In this document: piece by piece, positions 23,479-34,197 of the stretch
Layout of the letters: each line of letters begins with the position of its first letter
Position numbering within the stretch: the first letter of the stretch is position 1
Assembly: GCA_947396885.1 (NCBI GenBank)
Contig: OX377201.1
Location: 61,096,623 to 61,160,622 of the forward strand
DNA from: Heligmosomoides polygyrus polygyrus
Taxonomy: Eukaryota > Nematoda > Chromadorea > Rhabditida > Heligmosomidae
Length of the DNA stretch: 64,000 nucleotides
Reading direction: 5' to 3'
Made by a program: the position numbers and the translations under genes
The notes under the pieces: model-generated
Told to the model about the DNA's origin: nothing
Seen by the model: the letters and a program-made list of their open reading frames with translations, nothing else
Databases searched by the model: none

Positions 23479-23908
23479 TAAGTGTTGTATATGGGCAGAA
23501 TCGCCTCTCTCTGGGAAACAACAAAATGCAAATATCTCGACCCCAATACATCTCTGCACAGAGTTAGGGACGACGGAAGTTGGGCCGTTGGCGGCGTTAG
23601 CCCTATGCCTGGAGGCGGAGGGCGGGCTCAAGTTGGCTGGAAACAGCGATGACGAGCGAGCGATGGTGACGCAGTGCGTAGAGGGGCGGCGTAACCCCCA
23701 TAATCGCCGTTTACAGCCATCATGAGCTCGCCCTCCTCGTGCAGGTATATGCTAACACCGCCAACAGCCCAACTTCTGTCGTCCCTAACCCTGCGCAGAG
23801 TTGTATTTGGGTCGAGATATTTGCGTTTTGCTGTTTCCCGGAGAGAGGCGATTCTACCCTTATACAACAGTTGGGCCGTTCCGACGTACCGTTGAGATAG
23901 TTTCCTGG
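23479..23908. mobile_element. Second foldback of the same family, left end truncated
   Basis: Bases 23479-23600 are inverted relative to 23890-23765, and the right end (TTTCCTGG at 23901-23908) matches the terminus of the preceding element. The left copy lacks its outermost ~36 bases because it abuts the previous element directly at 23478/23479. Confidence 0.7.
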
Positions 23909-24640
23909 TTAGTCCCATTTCGCTCGTCAGTTTCCCTCGACGTCCCCAATTACCTATAGGTCTACCAAGGAAAGCAAGGAAAAATGGTCTGCAATTGCTA
24001 AGATATGAAGAAAATGAAAAGGAAAGTGGACACGGTCAAGCCAGCAGGGGCGGGTGAACCTCCTGTCGCGCTGCCAAGAAAAACACAGACGGTGATGAGA
24101 ACGCCGTCTTGAATGGAGCCTAAAACAGAAGTGAGGCAAGACGTTACTGAGCATTTTGCCAAAGGTAAGGAACACTTTGGCAATTTTTTTCGTTTTCACA
24201 CGGGTTAAGGTCGGGTAATCGAAATCCTTATGGTTGAGGTCGTACTATTTGAGTTGTGTCCTCGAACTCTACCACGCAACCCTCGATTTCTGCTTTCTTT
24301 GAACTTAAACTAAAGTGTTCAGAGGAGCAGAAGAATGTATTGAGGGCTACACGGCTTACAGGGCTCAGCATTGGAGCATTGACCACCGGATCAGTTTTTG
24401 GCACTAGCTGAACTACGACGAGCCATTCCGAGACTATACTGCAGAATCAGTCTATGTGGTGCAACGTACCGACCTCATACTCCCATCACATGCCGAAAAA
24501 CGGCGCAAATAGGGTCCGGGGGGAGGTAACCTTATAAGAGGTGTCACCAACACGAAAAAACGAGACAAGGCATATTGATAGTAAAGAAAACAACGCTGTA
24601 GCTCTGTTCAGTGCTCTCTTCCGCGGACGCGGAGGAGAGC
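23909..24640. other. No gene recognised
   Basis: No domain or transposon terminus was recognised. The GCTCTCTTCCGCGG..GAGAGCACAG block at 24613-24645 recurs in diverged form at 35485-35520, next to other repeat material. Confidence 0.5.
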
Positions 24641-24654
24641 ACAGATTATACCTT

Positions 24655-24948
24655 TGTCCTTTTCGAATTTCGAATAGTCGAATTTCGAATAAATTCGAAT
24701 TTCGAATATTCGAATATTCGACTATTCGAAAAAAAGTCCAATATTCGAATTATTCGATTATTAGAATATTCGAGAAAGTCCAATATTCGAATTATTCGAT
24801 TATTCGAATATTCGAGAAAGTCCAATATTCGAGTTATTCGTTTATTCGAATATTCGAAAGTGGCCAATATTCGAATATTCGCTTATTCGAATATTCGAAG
24901 GCTTCGAATATCGAATATTCGAATAGTCGAATATTCGAATATTCTTTA
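24655..24948. repeat. TTCGAA-rich array 1, about 42-bp period
   Basis: The stretch is built almost entirely from TTCGAA and ATTCG words. A 42-bp unit beginning AGTCCAATATTCGAATTATT repeats about four times between 24735 and 24900, flanked by less regular material. Frames are open on both strands because the words lack stop codons; they are not genes. Confidence 0.9.
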
Positions 24949-27784
24949 TCAATCTCTTAACAAGTTAGTGGCACTCTTCTTCGAAAACCAGGGAAGTCTG
25001 ACCTTATGATAAAAAACGATGTTTGAGTTTCACCGTCGCTCAAAGTGCGCCGAATTGTGTGTACGTAATCTGACAAGAGAAGTCAATGAAGTTCCCGTGG
25101 AGATTTCCAAAATGACCTATTGCTTGTTATAAGGGTGTGTCTAAGAAGCACCGTAGTGATCTTCAAATGTCCTGCGGGCATCTGGGTGGGTCAAAAATTA
25201 CAAAAAACTGTAGCACTTCAGCGCTGGCTGATAAGGCGGAAGTGACGCCTTGAATGGCCTTGAAATACTCAGAAATTAACATGCAGATGCTATAGAGCTT
25301 TAATTATAGTTAGATGTTAGAAATCTGACAATTTATTAGGTCAAATGAATCATTCACTGCAGTCGGGGCGTGGATAGCGGGGAGAGGTTCAAGTTCGAAT
25401 CTAGGAGAGTTGTTTACGGATTGCTGTGCGTTTTGGTAAATGTAGAACATATTCTCATTTTAACCATATTTACGAACATGATCGAAATGTGGCTTCAGTC
25501 CATCTCTGGGATGTGCTGATCAGTCTTCGGGTTCCTATAGAGAACGTTTCTCTTGTAAATTTTACTAATTTTAGCATCTCTTATAAAATGCATCATTTTT
25601 GACCCACTCCGTAGTATTGTACTCCGTAGTATCCGTAGCATTTGCATATAACACCAAATACAGTACTAACAACTAAATTAATTAGTCACCTTCACTGACG
25701 AGCCTCGGGGTGACTAATTATAAACATGTTTTGTATGAAGGCAGAGGCGAAACAAGACATGTTTAGTATTGTTGTTACCATCGTTTTAGTTATTACTTGT
25801 TTTAGTTGTTGCTTGTTTTCCACTTGTGTTTGTTATAGTACAGAGTGATTTAGAATTCATGTATACCCCAGGTTATTTCTAATTCTACTTCGTTGTTCAG
25901 ACATTGAATTAAAACTGTTTGAGTATTAAAATTTACATATATGATTAACTTATTCTATTGGTCTTCTTGCAGCCTATTCTTCCTCGGCCACTCTCCCGCA
26001 CTGACAGGGGAGAGGGGGGGGGGCTTTGCAAACGTAGGTACTTGTATTAATCCCCATGACTTCGTAATTAGATAATAAAATTTCGTACAAATGTTGCTCT
26101 GAGGGTTGATTGAGGTTCTGATCACGAAGCTGGCAAACGCGTTCGGTGTTACTGTCGACCACAATAGGCGAAGGTGAGTATGTGCGAGAAAAGGTGCAGA
26201 ATAACCGGCCACGTTGTACTATTGTGACTCCAAAAGTGGAGTGGAGGTCGATTTTTTTCGCCCAAACATCGCCTGTACTGTTATTTTGGATGTTGAGCAC
26301 GAATATGGTATCCAATTTCGACAATTTGGCCGCTTACGATATTTCATAGTGTGTGTTCGTGAGTAAGGATGGGGTTGTCATGACCACTGATTTCGTCCTT
26401 TCCTCGCCTTAGGGAATTATTTAGGCTGCTGCCACGAATCTGTCATTTCTTTTTCTAAATTATCCATTTTCCTGCACTAGTACTTTCCATCTCAAAGTGG
26501 AAGACTGGAAAGCAAGTCTGATCACATATGTAGGTGAAGAAAGCGATTCTATGTACTCAAACTGATAAACTTGATCACTCATGAAAATGTGGAATCACGC
26601 GATCACGCAAAAACGTTTACAAGATTTGCGATCAGCACCTCAATTAGCCCTTTAGACGACGTTTAGGCGAAACCTGCTTTCGATCTCCGGAGTTGTGGGA
26701 GTACAAGTCCCTAAACCTTCGATTGGCAGAGAGTGGTGGGGAGGCGATGGGCAGCAGGGGTGTGCGTTAAATTTTTTCGATAAATTTTTAACAACCACTT
26801 TTTAACGAAAAATTTTCACGTTAAAAAAGTAAATTCGGTAAATTCGTTAAATAAAATGTCCCTTACCTGCATTCAGTTTTAAACCACTGGGGTGCCTCTC
26901 GGACAATCCCCCATAGCGCTCAATAGGTCACTTATAAGATTCCCACGGGAGGTTCATTGACCTCCCTTGTGAGTTGACGCGAAGTAAGCGCTGCAAGCGC
27001 GGCCCTCCGCTGCCCACCTGCTTCCTTGTAAACGGCCATCGAGCGTGCTGTGGCCATTCACGTGAATCGCAAGTGATTAGGGTTATGCCTGTACACAGAT
27101 ATTTTTACCTTCAGTATACTACGGGAGAATCTTCGTTTTGTATTTCTACCCCAGTTACAACAAGGGAACGATTAGAGCCGAAGAGGCTGCGGTAGGGAGG
27201 TAGAACTTTCAGGGGCCTAGAAAGCTCCTGCTTTCTGCCAGTAAAGACGTTGAAGAAGAGAGGAAGAGCAATGGCTATGGAGTACAAGAGCCAGTCATAC
27301 TCCGTTTCCTATGAAAGTGAGCCATCCCCATTTTCGCTCTAACACTGTCCAAGTCGTAGTGTCTTGTCAGATTAGATTCCAACGCGGGTCCGTTTCTCTT
27401 CAACGGAGCTAGAACACAAACTGAATGCCATTCATGAGACTCCAGTGCGCCCTTTCTGCAACAGATCGCCTTTGTGTCGTTTCTCCGCCCATGATAATCA
27501 TTCTTTTACCACCTGTAAGCTTCGCTATAACATAAGGAAAGATAGCAACCTATAGAGAAAGACCTATAACAACCTAGCTCTGCCTACCCAAGGTGTTTCT
27601 CTCTTCTCGGTGCACGAATTCTTAGGGAAGCAAAGCGTGCTTCATTGCCATTATACCGCTGTTATTGTCCTTTGGTCTCGTAAAGGAAATGGATGGAGCA
27701 GCCATCCATTTCCTTCACAGTGAGTAATAAAAAATACTTAACTGTCAACCACTGGGTGACGACAGTAAATAATAGTGTTCATTT
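24949..27784. other. No gene recognised; dispersed repeats and a solo hAT-like end
   Basis: Bases 25080-25300 resemble 36035-36240 (shared landmarks: GACCTAT, CCTGCGG/CCTGCGGG, CTGGGTNGGTCAAAAAT, AAAAAACTNNNGCACTTCAG-like text). A G10 run lies near 26014. At 26755 a CAGGGGTGTGCG terminus with TTAAATTTTTTCG-type subterminal repeats marks one end of a hAT-like element whose other end I did not find. A short frame at 27435-27520 has Cys and His spacing vaguely like a gag zinc knuckle but is too weak to call. Confidence 0.5.
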
Positions 27785-27962
27785 GATTATTCGAATATTC
27801 GACTATTCGAATTCGATTATTCGAAATTCGACTTTTTGAAAATCGAATATTATTCGATCATTCGAAATTCGAAACTTTGAAGATCGTATATTATTCGATC
27901 ATTCGAAATTCGAAATTTTGAAAATCGAATATTATTCGATCATTCGAAATTCGAAATTTTTT
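27785..27962. repeat. TTCGAA-rich array 2, 41-bp period
   Basis: Three copies of a 41-bp unit (GAAAATCGAATATTATTCGA followed by TCATTCGAAATTCGAAATTT-like text) span 27835-27960, preceded by shorter ATTCGA words. The flank AGACAAAGGTATAGCACAG is an inverted relative of the flank of array 1 near 24637-24655. Confidence 0.9.
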
Positions 27963-28424
27963 CCCAAAGACAAAGGTATAGCACAGATTTAGGCAGGAGA
28001 AGGGACTGCGGGGTGTTGCTCAAGTGACGCACTCGTGTTAAAATTGCAACATCCTGGAATTCCCTCCATTGTCCAATTAGGAAGCACCTAAGACGAGGAT
28101 CTATAATCGGAACGAAGAAATAGGACTGCATTTACATTCGCTGTATGTAGCTACTCTCCACACCGGCCCGCTGCGCCATGCTATGGTGACCCCCCCCCTA
28201 CCCTATTTGCGCCCGAAAAACAAGTACTCTTCGCACACATCAACCGGAAATGTAGAAGTGAGACATAAAACCAGCAATAGCTCGTTTGCTTGACTTCTCC
28301 GTAATTCGAATACCCAGCCCTAACGTCCCTCTCAACAGTAATAGTGTGGCTAAATTTACGCTTGTAAGCTTCACGATGACCGTGAGTGTTCCATCTTGAA
28401 CCCCTCCCCTCCCTGCGTCTCTAA

Positions 28425-28785
28425 TATAGTTGTGCTCTCCCCAAAATTTCGAATAATCGAATATATTCGAAAATCGCGTTTTTTCGAGCATTCGAATTCG
28501 AGTGCATTCGAAAATCGCGTTTTTTCGAGCATTCGAATTCGAATACATTCGAAAATCGCATTTTTTCGAGCATTCGAATTCGAATACATTCGAAAATCAC
28601 GTTTTTTCGAGCATTCGATTTCGAATACATTCGAAAATCGCGTTTTTTCGAGCATTCGAATTCGAATACATTCGAAAATCACGTTTTTTCGAACATTCGA
28701 ATTCGAATACATTCGAAAATCGCGTTTTTTCGAGCATTCGAATTCGAATGTTCGAATAATCATTCGGGCTCAACTAGGGTTTTGG
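28425..28785. repeat. TTCGAA-rich array 3, seven copies of a 41-bp unit
   Basis: The unit CATTCGAAAATCGCGTTTTT plus TCGAGCATTCGAATTCGAATA repeats seven times with one to three changes per copy. The borders TATAGTTGTGC (28425) and, inverted, CTAGTTGAGCCCGAATGAT (about 28780) resemble each other and the border next to array 4 (about 35186), so the array may be the core of a small inverted-terminus element. Because 41 is not a multiple of three and no frame contains stops, long ORFs appear on both strands. Confidence 0.9.
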
Positions 28786-28812
28786 GAGAGTGGATCATTT
28801 CATCAAAGCAAA

Positions 28813-30799
28813 TACGGGGTATACACTGTTTGAAAGGTGATAACGTTGCTCAAGGTAAGGGTACTGAAGAAGTTAAGGGCTCATATGAAAGCTTAATAAA
28901 ATAAAAATTTTCTGACATACAAGCGGTGTGGACTGCGCAATGCACTCATCTGAATTCTCATCATTTTATATTCGATTGATTGTGTTTCACTTGAATACCT
29001 GCTCTAATTTCTCCTTAAAGAAACCGTGTCATTTGATTTGGGCTTATTTCAATGTTTAAAACTTTGAAACACACTGTGGCTTGCGAAAAATGCAGGGTAT
29101 CCTAAAAATGCAAGTACTAATTGAAAGGTTCTAACATTGCTTCTAGTGAAGCTTTTGGAGCTGTTTGAGACTAAAGCACAGGGTAACGAAATTTCTATGG
29201 CGTGCAAATAGTCATGTTGTTCCACACCCTGCCAGAAACCTTGCACTTCAGACTTGATTGACTGTGTATGGGTCACACGAGTGGGGTGTGCTTTGGAGTA
29301 GTCGCTAAATCGCCTCTGCACTCCGACGATGTTTTCGATTTTCCAAAAGCACTTCAGAATAAACTTGTTCTCCTCGAAAGAAACCCTAGGGCTGGCAGAC
29401 TCTTGTTATGGGCTCAGACATGTAGAAAGCGTTATTAGAGCAATAGCGAGAACGGAAAATTGTGGAATCAATAAAACAGCTTTGAATGTTTCACTAGCAA
29501 AAATGTTAGAACATTAAAATATAATATTAGGTTGTTCGGAAAGTTTTCAGCGTTATGTGATACTATTTTTCAATCATCTATTGTTATGTAAAAATTCAAC
29601 TTGCATTGCGCATTAATGCCACTTTCTGCACAGAATATTTCTATCTCATTTATGCTTCAACGTTGTTTTATACTTCTGTTTTTGAAGTGCTTATTGAAGT
29701 ATGTCGAAGGAGCAAATCCGAGCGATATTTTATTTCGATTTCAAATTGAGACAACCCGTAGCAGAGGCAGCTCGACAATTCAATCGAGTGTGGGGCCTAT
29801 TAGTGTTGGAGAAAGCACTGCGTACTAGTGGTTCAGTAAATTTCGGATCGGAGGTTTCAGCCTCGTATATGACGCCAGTAGCGGTCGACCTTTAGCAATC
29901 CTGGAGGACGAGTTGAAGGAATTGGTGGAAGCTGAACTATCCCAAACAGTTCGCGGGATCGCAGAAGGGCTAGACGTCGGTAAAACTGCTGTTGCTGGTG
30001 CTTTGAAGCGCCTCGAGAAGGTGAAAAAGCTCGAAAAGTGGGTGCCCCACGTGTTGAGTGATCGGCAAAAATCGTAACTTTTCGAGATTTGTTCTTCTCT
30101 ACTTTCACACAACAAACAATCCGTTTTTGGATTGAGCCATCACTTGTGATGAAAAATCGATCCTGTGTGATAACAGAAAACGTTCCGGACAGTGGGTGGA
30201 CGACGACGATCCCCCTACGCATTTTCCAAAGGCTAACCTCCTCACAAAAGGTAATGGTCACTGTGTGGTAGTTGGCAGCTGGAGTGATCCATTACAATTT
30301 TTTGGCCCCAGGCCAAACGATCACAGCAGAGACCTACTGTAAGGAAGTCGACGAAATGCACCGAAAATTGCGTCAACTTCAACCAGTACTGGCCAACAGA
30401 AGAGGCTCGATTGATTTGCACGATAATACCCGCCCACACGTTTCGCGAATCACTAAAATGAATTCGAAAATTGAACGAATCAAGGGTTGAAGTTCTGCCT
30501 CACCCGCCTCATTCTCCAGACCTCTCCGTAGTGTGCTTTGAATTTTAAACTTTAAAGAAGCACAAATTAATCAACACAGCCCCTTTAAGGAGAAATTACA
30601 ATTATTTAAGTGAAACACAATCAACCAAGTGTAAAATGGAAGAAATCAGACGAGTGCTTGGCGCAATCCACACCACTCATATGTGAGAAAATTTATATTT
30701 TAAAAGCATTCATTCTTGTCCTTAATCTCTTGAGCATCTTCACAGTGAGCGAGGTTATCACCTTTCAAACAGTGTACACATTTTTTCAAACACCCTGTA
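28813..30799 (-). mobile_element. Tc1-like element with TA flanks, interrupted by a mariner
   Basis: A block with TACACTGTTTGAAAGGTGAT occurs at about 28820 and, inverted, at about 30755-30775. The right terminus CACCCTG/TA (30791-30799) and left TA/CGGGGT (28813-28820) fit Tc1/mariner-type ends with TA duplication. A minus-strand frame 29321-29049 (QRRFSDYSKAHPTRVTHTQS region) lies inside but I cannot assign it to a transposase domain. Confidence 0.5.
29527..30560 (+). pseudogene. Mariner transposase, decayed
   Basis: The left end TTAGGTTGTTCGGAAAG directly after TA is a Hsmar1/cecropia-type mariner terminus. From 29701 the frame reads the first helix-turn-helix (MSKEQIRAIFYFDFKLRQPV), then after a shift the second (ELSQTVRGIAEGLDVGKTAV) with KLEKWVPHVLSDRQK, and later fragments including a VMVTVW-like stretch and LHDNTRPHVS, the second catalytic Asp. 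The third catalytic Asp region has become LSVVCFEF. Multiple frameshifts and stops, and no right terminus, mean it is dead. It sits inside the Tc1-like element, so it is younger than that element. Related hookworm mariners are known, but I cannot assign this one by name. Confidence 0.8.
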
Positions 30800-31449
30800 T
30801 ATTGACGACAAGTGCCCTACCCCATCTGTACGTGGGCTTCGCACTTGCTCGCCTAGCTTGATGTCCGTCGCTAATATATGTATAAGATAAACATATTCAT
30901 ACACTGGGATAAATTAATCGCTAATATGTGGGTAAGATCACCAAAACTAATTGTATCGTGCAATCCATGAAGTTCTTTTTGGTTTGGGTTCGTTCGAACC
31001 CGTTGCAAAGATTACAAATTTCAAAGTTTGGGCAAATAGACTCCTCAATGCGGTCGTCACATCATCAGTTCTTTTCCATAAATGGCAGCTTCCTCACCTC
31101 CCCTCCTCTTACTTTCCTCCCATTTATACTGTAAATTAACAGTCCGGTGAGCAATCTTATACGAAACATTGAGAGAATAATACACCTCGCCTTTCGCCAC
31201 CCCTCTAACCCTTATTTAAAATTAACGGCCGTTAAGACCTACCATAACCCTTACCGCTTATAATCCCAGATTTGTTTTATGAGGTTGGTTTCCACATACT
31301 GAGCGATAAAAGAAAACTAACTGCAGCGTATTCTAAGCTTCTTTTGGAAGCGGATCTGTCTTCGAAATGAAAAAGGTGTCAAAAGCACAACTCCATTTCA
31401 GTTTTCAACTTCAATTCCTCTTTCGGAAGTGATAATGCATCAAAACCAA

Positions 31450-32712
31450 CTAAGGGGAGAAGGGTCTCAGGCGTAGGTCTGAGCGGGGGAAATGGATAGT
31501 ACTGCGAGAATCTCCACCCTTCATTTAGTAGAAAAACATGTTTCCTTTTTGCTGAGTCCTTGCACGAAAAGGGCTACAAGCCCTCGAAGGTGAAGTACAG
31601 TATTGCACCGTCAGCGCGTGCAGATGTGTATACGTGCGCGCGTCGACGTATGGTAAGTGGCGAAAGGCGGTGCGGCGAGCGAATCGGGGCTCAGCAGGGT
31701 GTGACGCTGCCTCACAGGGGCTAGGCAGGATGATCGATTCCTGCGCTATGCACAGTTTTTGCATTTTTTCATGCCTCCTTCAACAATTTGCTTCCTACAC
31801 ATCTCCTACACATTTATTTCACCCTAAATTGTCGAAAGGGTCAGATTTGTGATCAACACCCCAGATAAGCCCTATAGACAAAGTTTGACGAAAACGGTGA
31901 CCATGACCTTACCATTGGTCACCCATGCCTACTGTAACTTCCCGTACTCCAGCGTAATACCAAAAACGATTCGTGGTCAGCACCCAAATAACCCCCTGGG
32001 AGACGTTTGGGCGAAATCGGTGGTTATGACTTGACAGTCCAAGTCACCCGTACCTGCTGTGAGGTCACTGTTTAACATTCGCTGAAAAACACATTACCTT
32101 GCATAATACAAAAAGTGAGAGATGTGAGTGAAGCACAGCTCAAAATGTAATCTTGTTTGACAATTTATAATGAGATGAATGTGTAGGAGATGTGTAGGAA
32201 GCAAATAGGTAAAGGAGGCAGCAGTCATGAAAAAATGCAAAATAAGTGCGCAGCATCGGAGTCGAGCACCTGGGCTAGCACCTGTGAAGCAGCGTGGCAC
32301 CCTGCTGAGCCACCGACTTGCTCGCCGCACAGCCTTCCGCCAGTTCCCATACGTCAGTGCGCACACGTATGCACGTGGGCACTCACTGACGATGCGATAG
32401 TGTGTCCCACCTTCGAGGACCCGTAGCTCTTCTGGTTCAGGAACTGAACGAAACATGCTTTTCTACTGCATGAAGGGTGGAAACTCTTGCAGTACTATCC
32501 GTTTTCCCCGTTCAGGGGCCGGATTCATCAACGACTAACCCGTGGGTATAGGGGGTAGAGATACCCATGACGAAGCCTGCGTCTCTAACTCTTACCTTAT
32601 CTCTATCTGACTCTTATCTTATCTCTACCCCTTATACTCCGCATACCTACGGGTTTAATTGCTGATGAATCCGGCCCCAGACCTACGCCTGAGATCCTTT
32701 CTTGGTAACTAA
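31450..32712. repeat. Inverted-repeat family, arms about 380 bp
   Basis: Bases 31452-31830 are an inverted, diverged copy of 32712-32163 once the MITE at 32515-32678 is removed. Shared landmarks include CTCAGGCGTAGGTCTGA, TCCACCCTTCAT, GTAGAAAAACATG, GGCGGTGCGGCGAGC and GCTTCCTACACATCTCC. A third partial copy is at 52420-52560. The spacer 31845-32050 holds two GTGATCAACACCCCAGA-type repeats. No coding potential. Confidence 0.75.
32515..32678. mobile_element. 164-bp MITE with GGCCGGATTCATCA termini
   Basis: The ends are inverted over about 30 bases (GGGGCCGGATTCATCA..AACCCGT against its complement). Related copies without the element at 31471-31485 (minus) and 52521-52530 give the empty site, so the insertion is certain; the duplication appears to be two to three bases around CAG. 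Short duplication and GGCC-type ends suggest a PIF/Harbinger-like MITE. Another left end of the same family is at 46811-46835. Confidence 0.8.
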
Positions 32713-32719
32713 AAATCCA

Positions 32720-34104
32720 TCAAAACCTGTCAAAGTCGACTCTTCAAAGCTTCTTTTGGGAGCAGATCCAAACGATCCCGCTTCTGTACATAGGCGAATC
32801 GGCGTCGGGATCTGGTCTCCTGGTTACGGGATGGCTTTGTCGCAGAATGTCCCAATTTGAATTCGTAAAGCATGATGATTCGGTAGTTGCGTCGGTTCAT
32901 GATTTTACGGGGCTATGGAAAAAGTCGGCTAGAAAAATCAGAGCGAAATCTACATATATTTTTTGGAAGAGCAGGGAAAACCTACTGAACGGTATGTGTG
33001 ACTTACCCTGAGATGAGATGCTTTAGGGTAAAAAAAAACCTATTTATCTATACATACCTCGAAACGGAAATTAATTTTGCGACATCCTAACATTAACATT
33101 CTCCCTCGCCAAAAAAGCAGCTTTATAAAATTTCAACCAATGTGTCAACGTGTTGAGTAGTGAAATGAAATTTCAAAAAGGTATGCTAATTTCCTTGAAC
33201 AAAAATTATTTATTTATTTACGTAAGGCATGCATTGTACACCCAATGATACATTATGCAATGCATGCATATATCAGAAACGAAATAAAATTTAGAAAAAC
33301 GCCGACAAGATCGAGGCGGATCGAAGGTGACATTTCTCCTGATGAAGGTTTTAAATGCACCTTTCGACAAACTAGGAAGGTTGTCTTGGCTAATAGCGAA
33401 CTGTTCTAACTAGTCACGAATTATTCTTTTATTTAATCATTATTCTAACCCTTTTGGAGAGTCTCTAGTTTAATGCGAAGAAATCTCGTTTTGATTTGGA
33501 AGAAGTTCCGTTGATTCCAATAGAGTTACACTTGTTGAGAAGAGTGTCCAATTAGTCGTGAAATATGTCCATTTTGATTTGAAATGTGTCCAGTTTAACA
33601 TTGGTTTCCACATTCTGAGCGATAAAGAAAATCGCCCGCAGCGATAAAAGAAAACCACCCCTGGAGACGTGCCCCCGATGATGATAACGTGCCTGCGGAA
33701 TCAGAAGTCGTTTGGGCAGGTTGTGGGCACAGTGGCGTTGATTCATGCGAGGGAGGTTTCTTGCGTTGCGAGATTTTTGCATTTCAACGGAGTGGTTGGG
33801 ATTTGAGGTGTTTGACGTCTACATTATTCGCTGGCGTTTTCTGTGCGTTTTCCAGCTGTATGCGTTTGCGCGCTCGAGAGCGCAGAACCCAGCTGCGGAC
33901 TCCCCTGGGTAACGAAAGCAGTTCCCACACGAGCAGCTTGGATGGCACACACCCTGGAGTCCCTTCCTTAGCCTGATTCTGCGCTCGAAGGATATACGGC
34001 CCCTGAGTTCTCGATGAGGGCGCGCACTTTTCTGACTGGAGCGTAAATTATTTGCTTCTGGGATACTTGAAGCAGGAAAGATAGATTATTTTGTTAGATT
34101 GCAG
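32720..34104. other. No gene recognised
   Basis: The sequence is AT-rich and carries no domain I can identify. A block near 33860-33975 (GGGTAACGAAAGC, CACACGAGCAGCTTGGATGG, CCCTGGAGTCCCTTCC) is an inverted relative of 21540-21640 and related to 35525-35560, indicating another dispersed repeat. Confidence 0.5.
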
Positions 34105-34197
34105 ATTTCGTAGCAATCGAACGTTCGAATTCGAATGATTCGAGCATTCGAATTTGAACATTCGAACACGAGTGTTTCGAGCACTCGAATTCGACTA
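34105..34197. repeat. TTCGAA-rich array 4, left part
   Basis: Words of the TTCGAA type run up to the TA at 34196-34197, where the mariner begins. The array continues on the other side of the mariner at 35088 with the 41-bp unit of array 3. Confidence 0.85.

Larger units (their letters stand above)
21256..23480. mobile_element. Foldback element with TA duplication, itself interrupted
   Basis: The left end CCAGGATACTATCTCAACGG (21258) is the inverse of the right end (finishing 23478), and TA flanks both. The left arm continues to 21359, is interrupted by the element 21360-22243, and resumes at 22254-22540. The right arm is 23095-23478. The arms total roughly 385-390 bp each. Both arms contain the same landmarks (TCTCGACCCCAATACAAC, GCGCAGAGTTAGGGGCGACG). 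TA duplication suggests mobilisation by a Tc1/mariner-type transposase. No coding capacity. Confidence 0.8.

Noticed and set aside
27435..27525. Cys/His-containing frame resembling a gag zinc knuckle
   Set aside because: Spacing does not fit CCHC and no other gag or pol text is near.
28371..28833. Overlapping 85-145 codon frames on both strands with repeated Phe/Glu/Ser/Arg patterns
   Set aside because: They arise because the 41-bp TTCGAA monomer has no stop codon in any frame; a 41-bp period cycles through all three frames. No gene.
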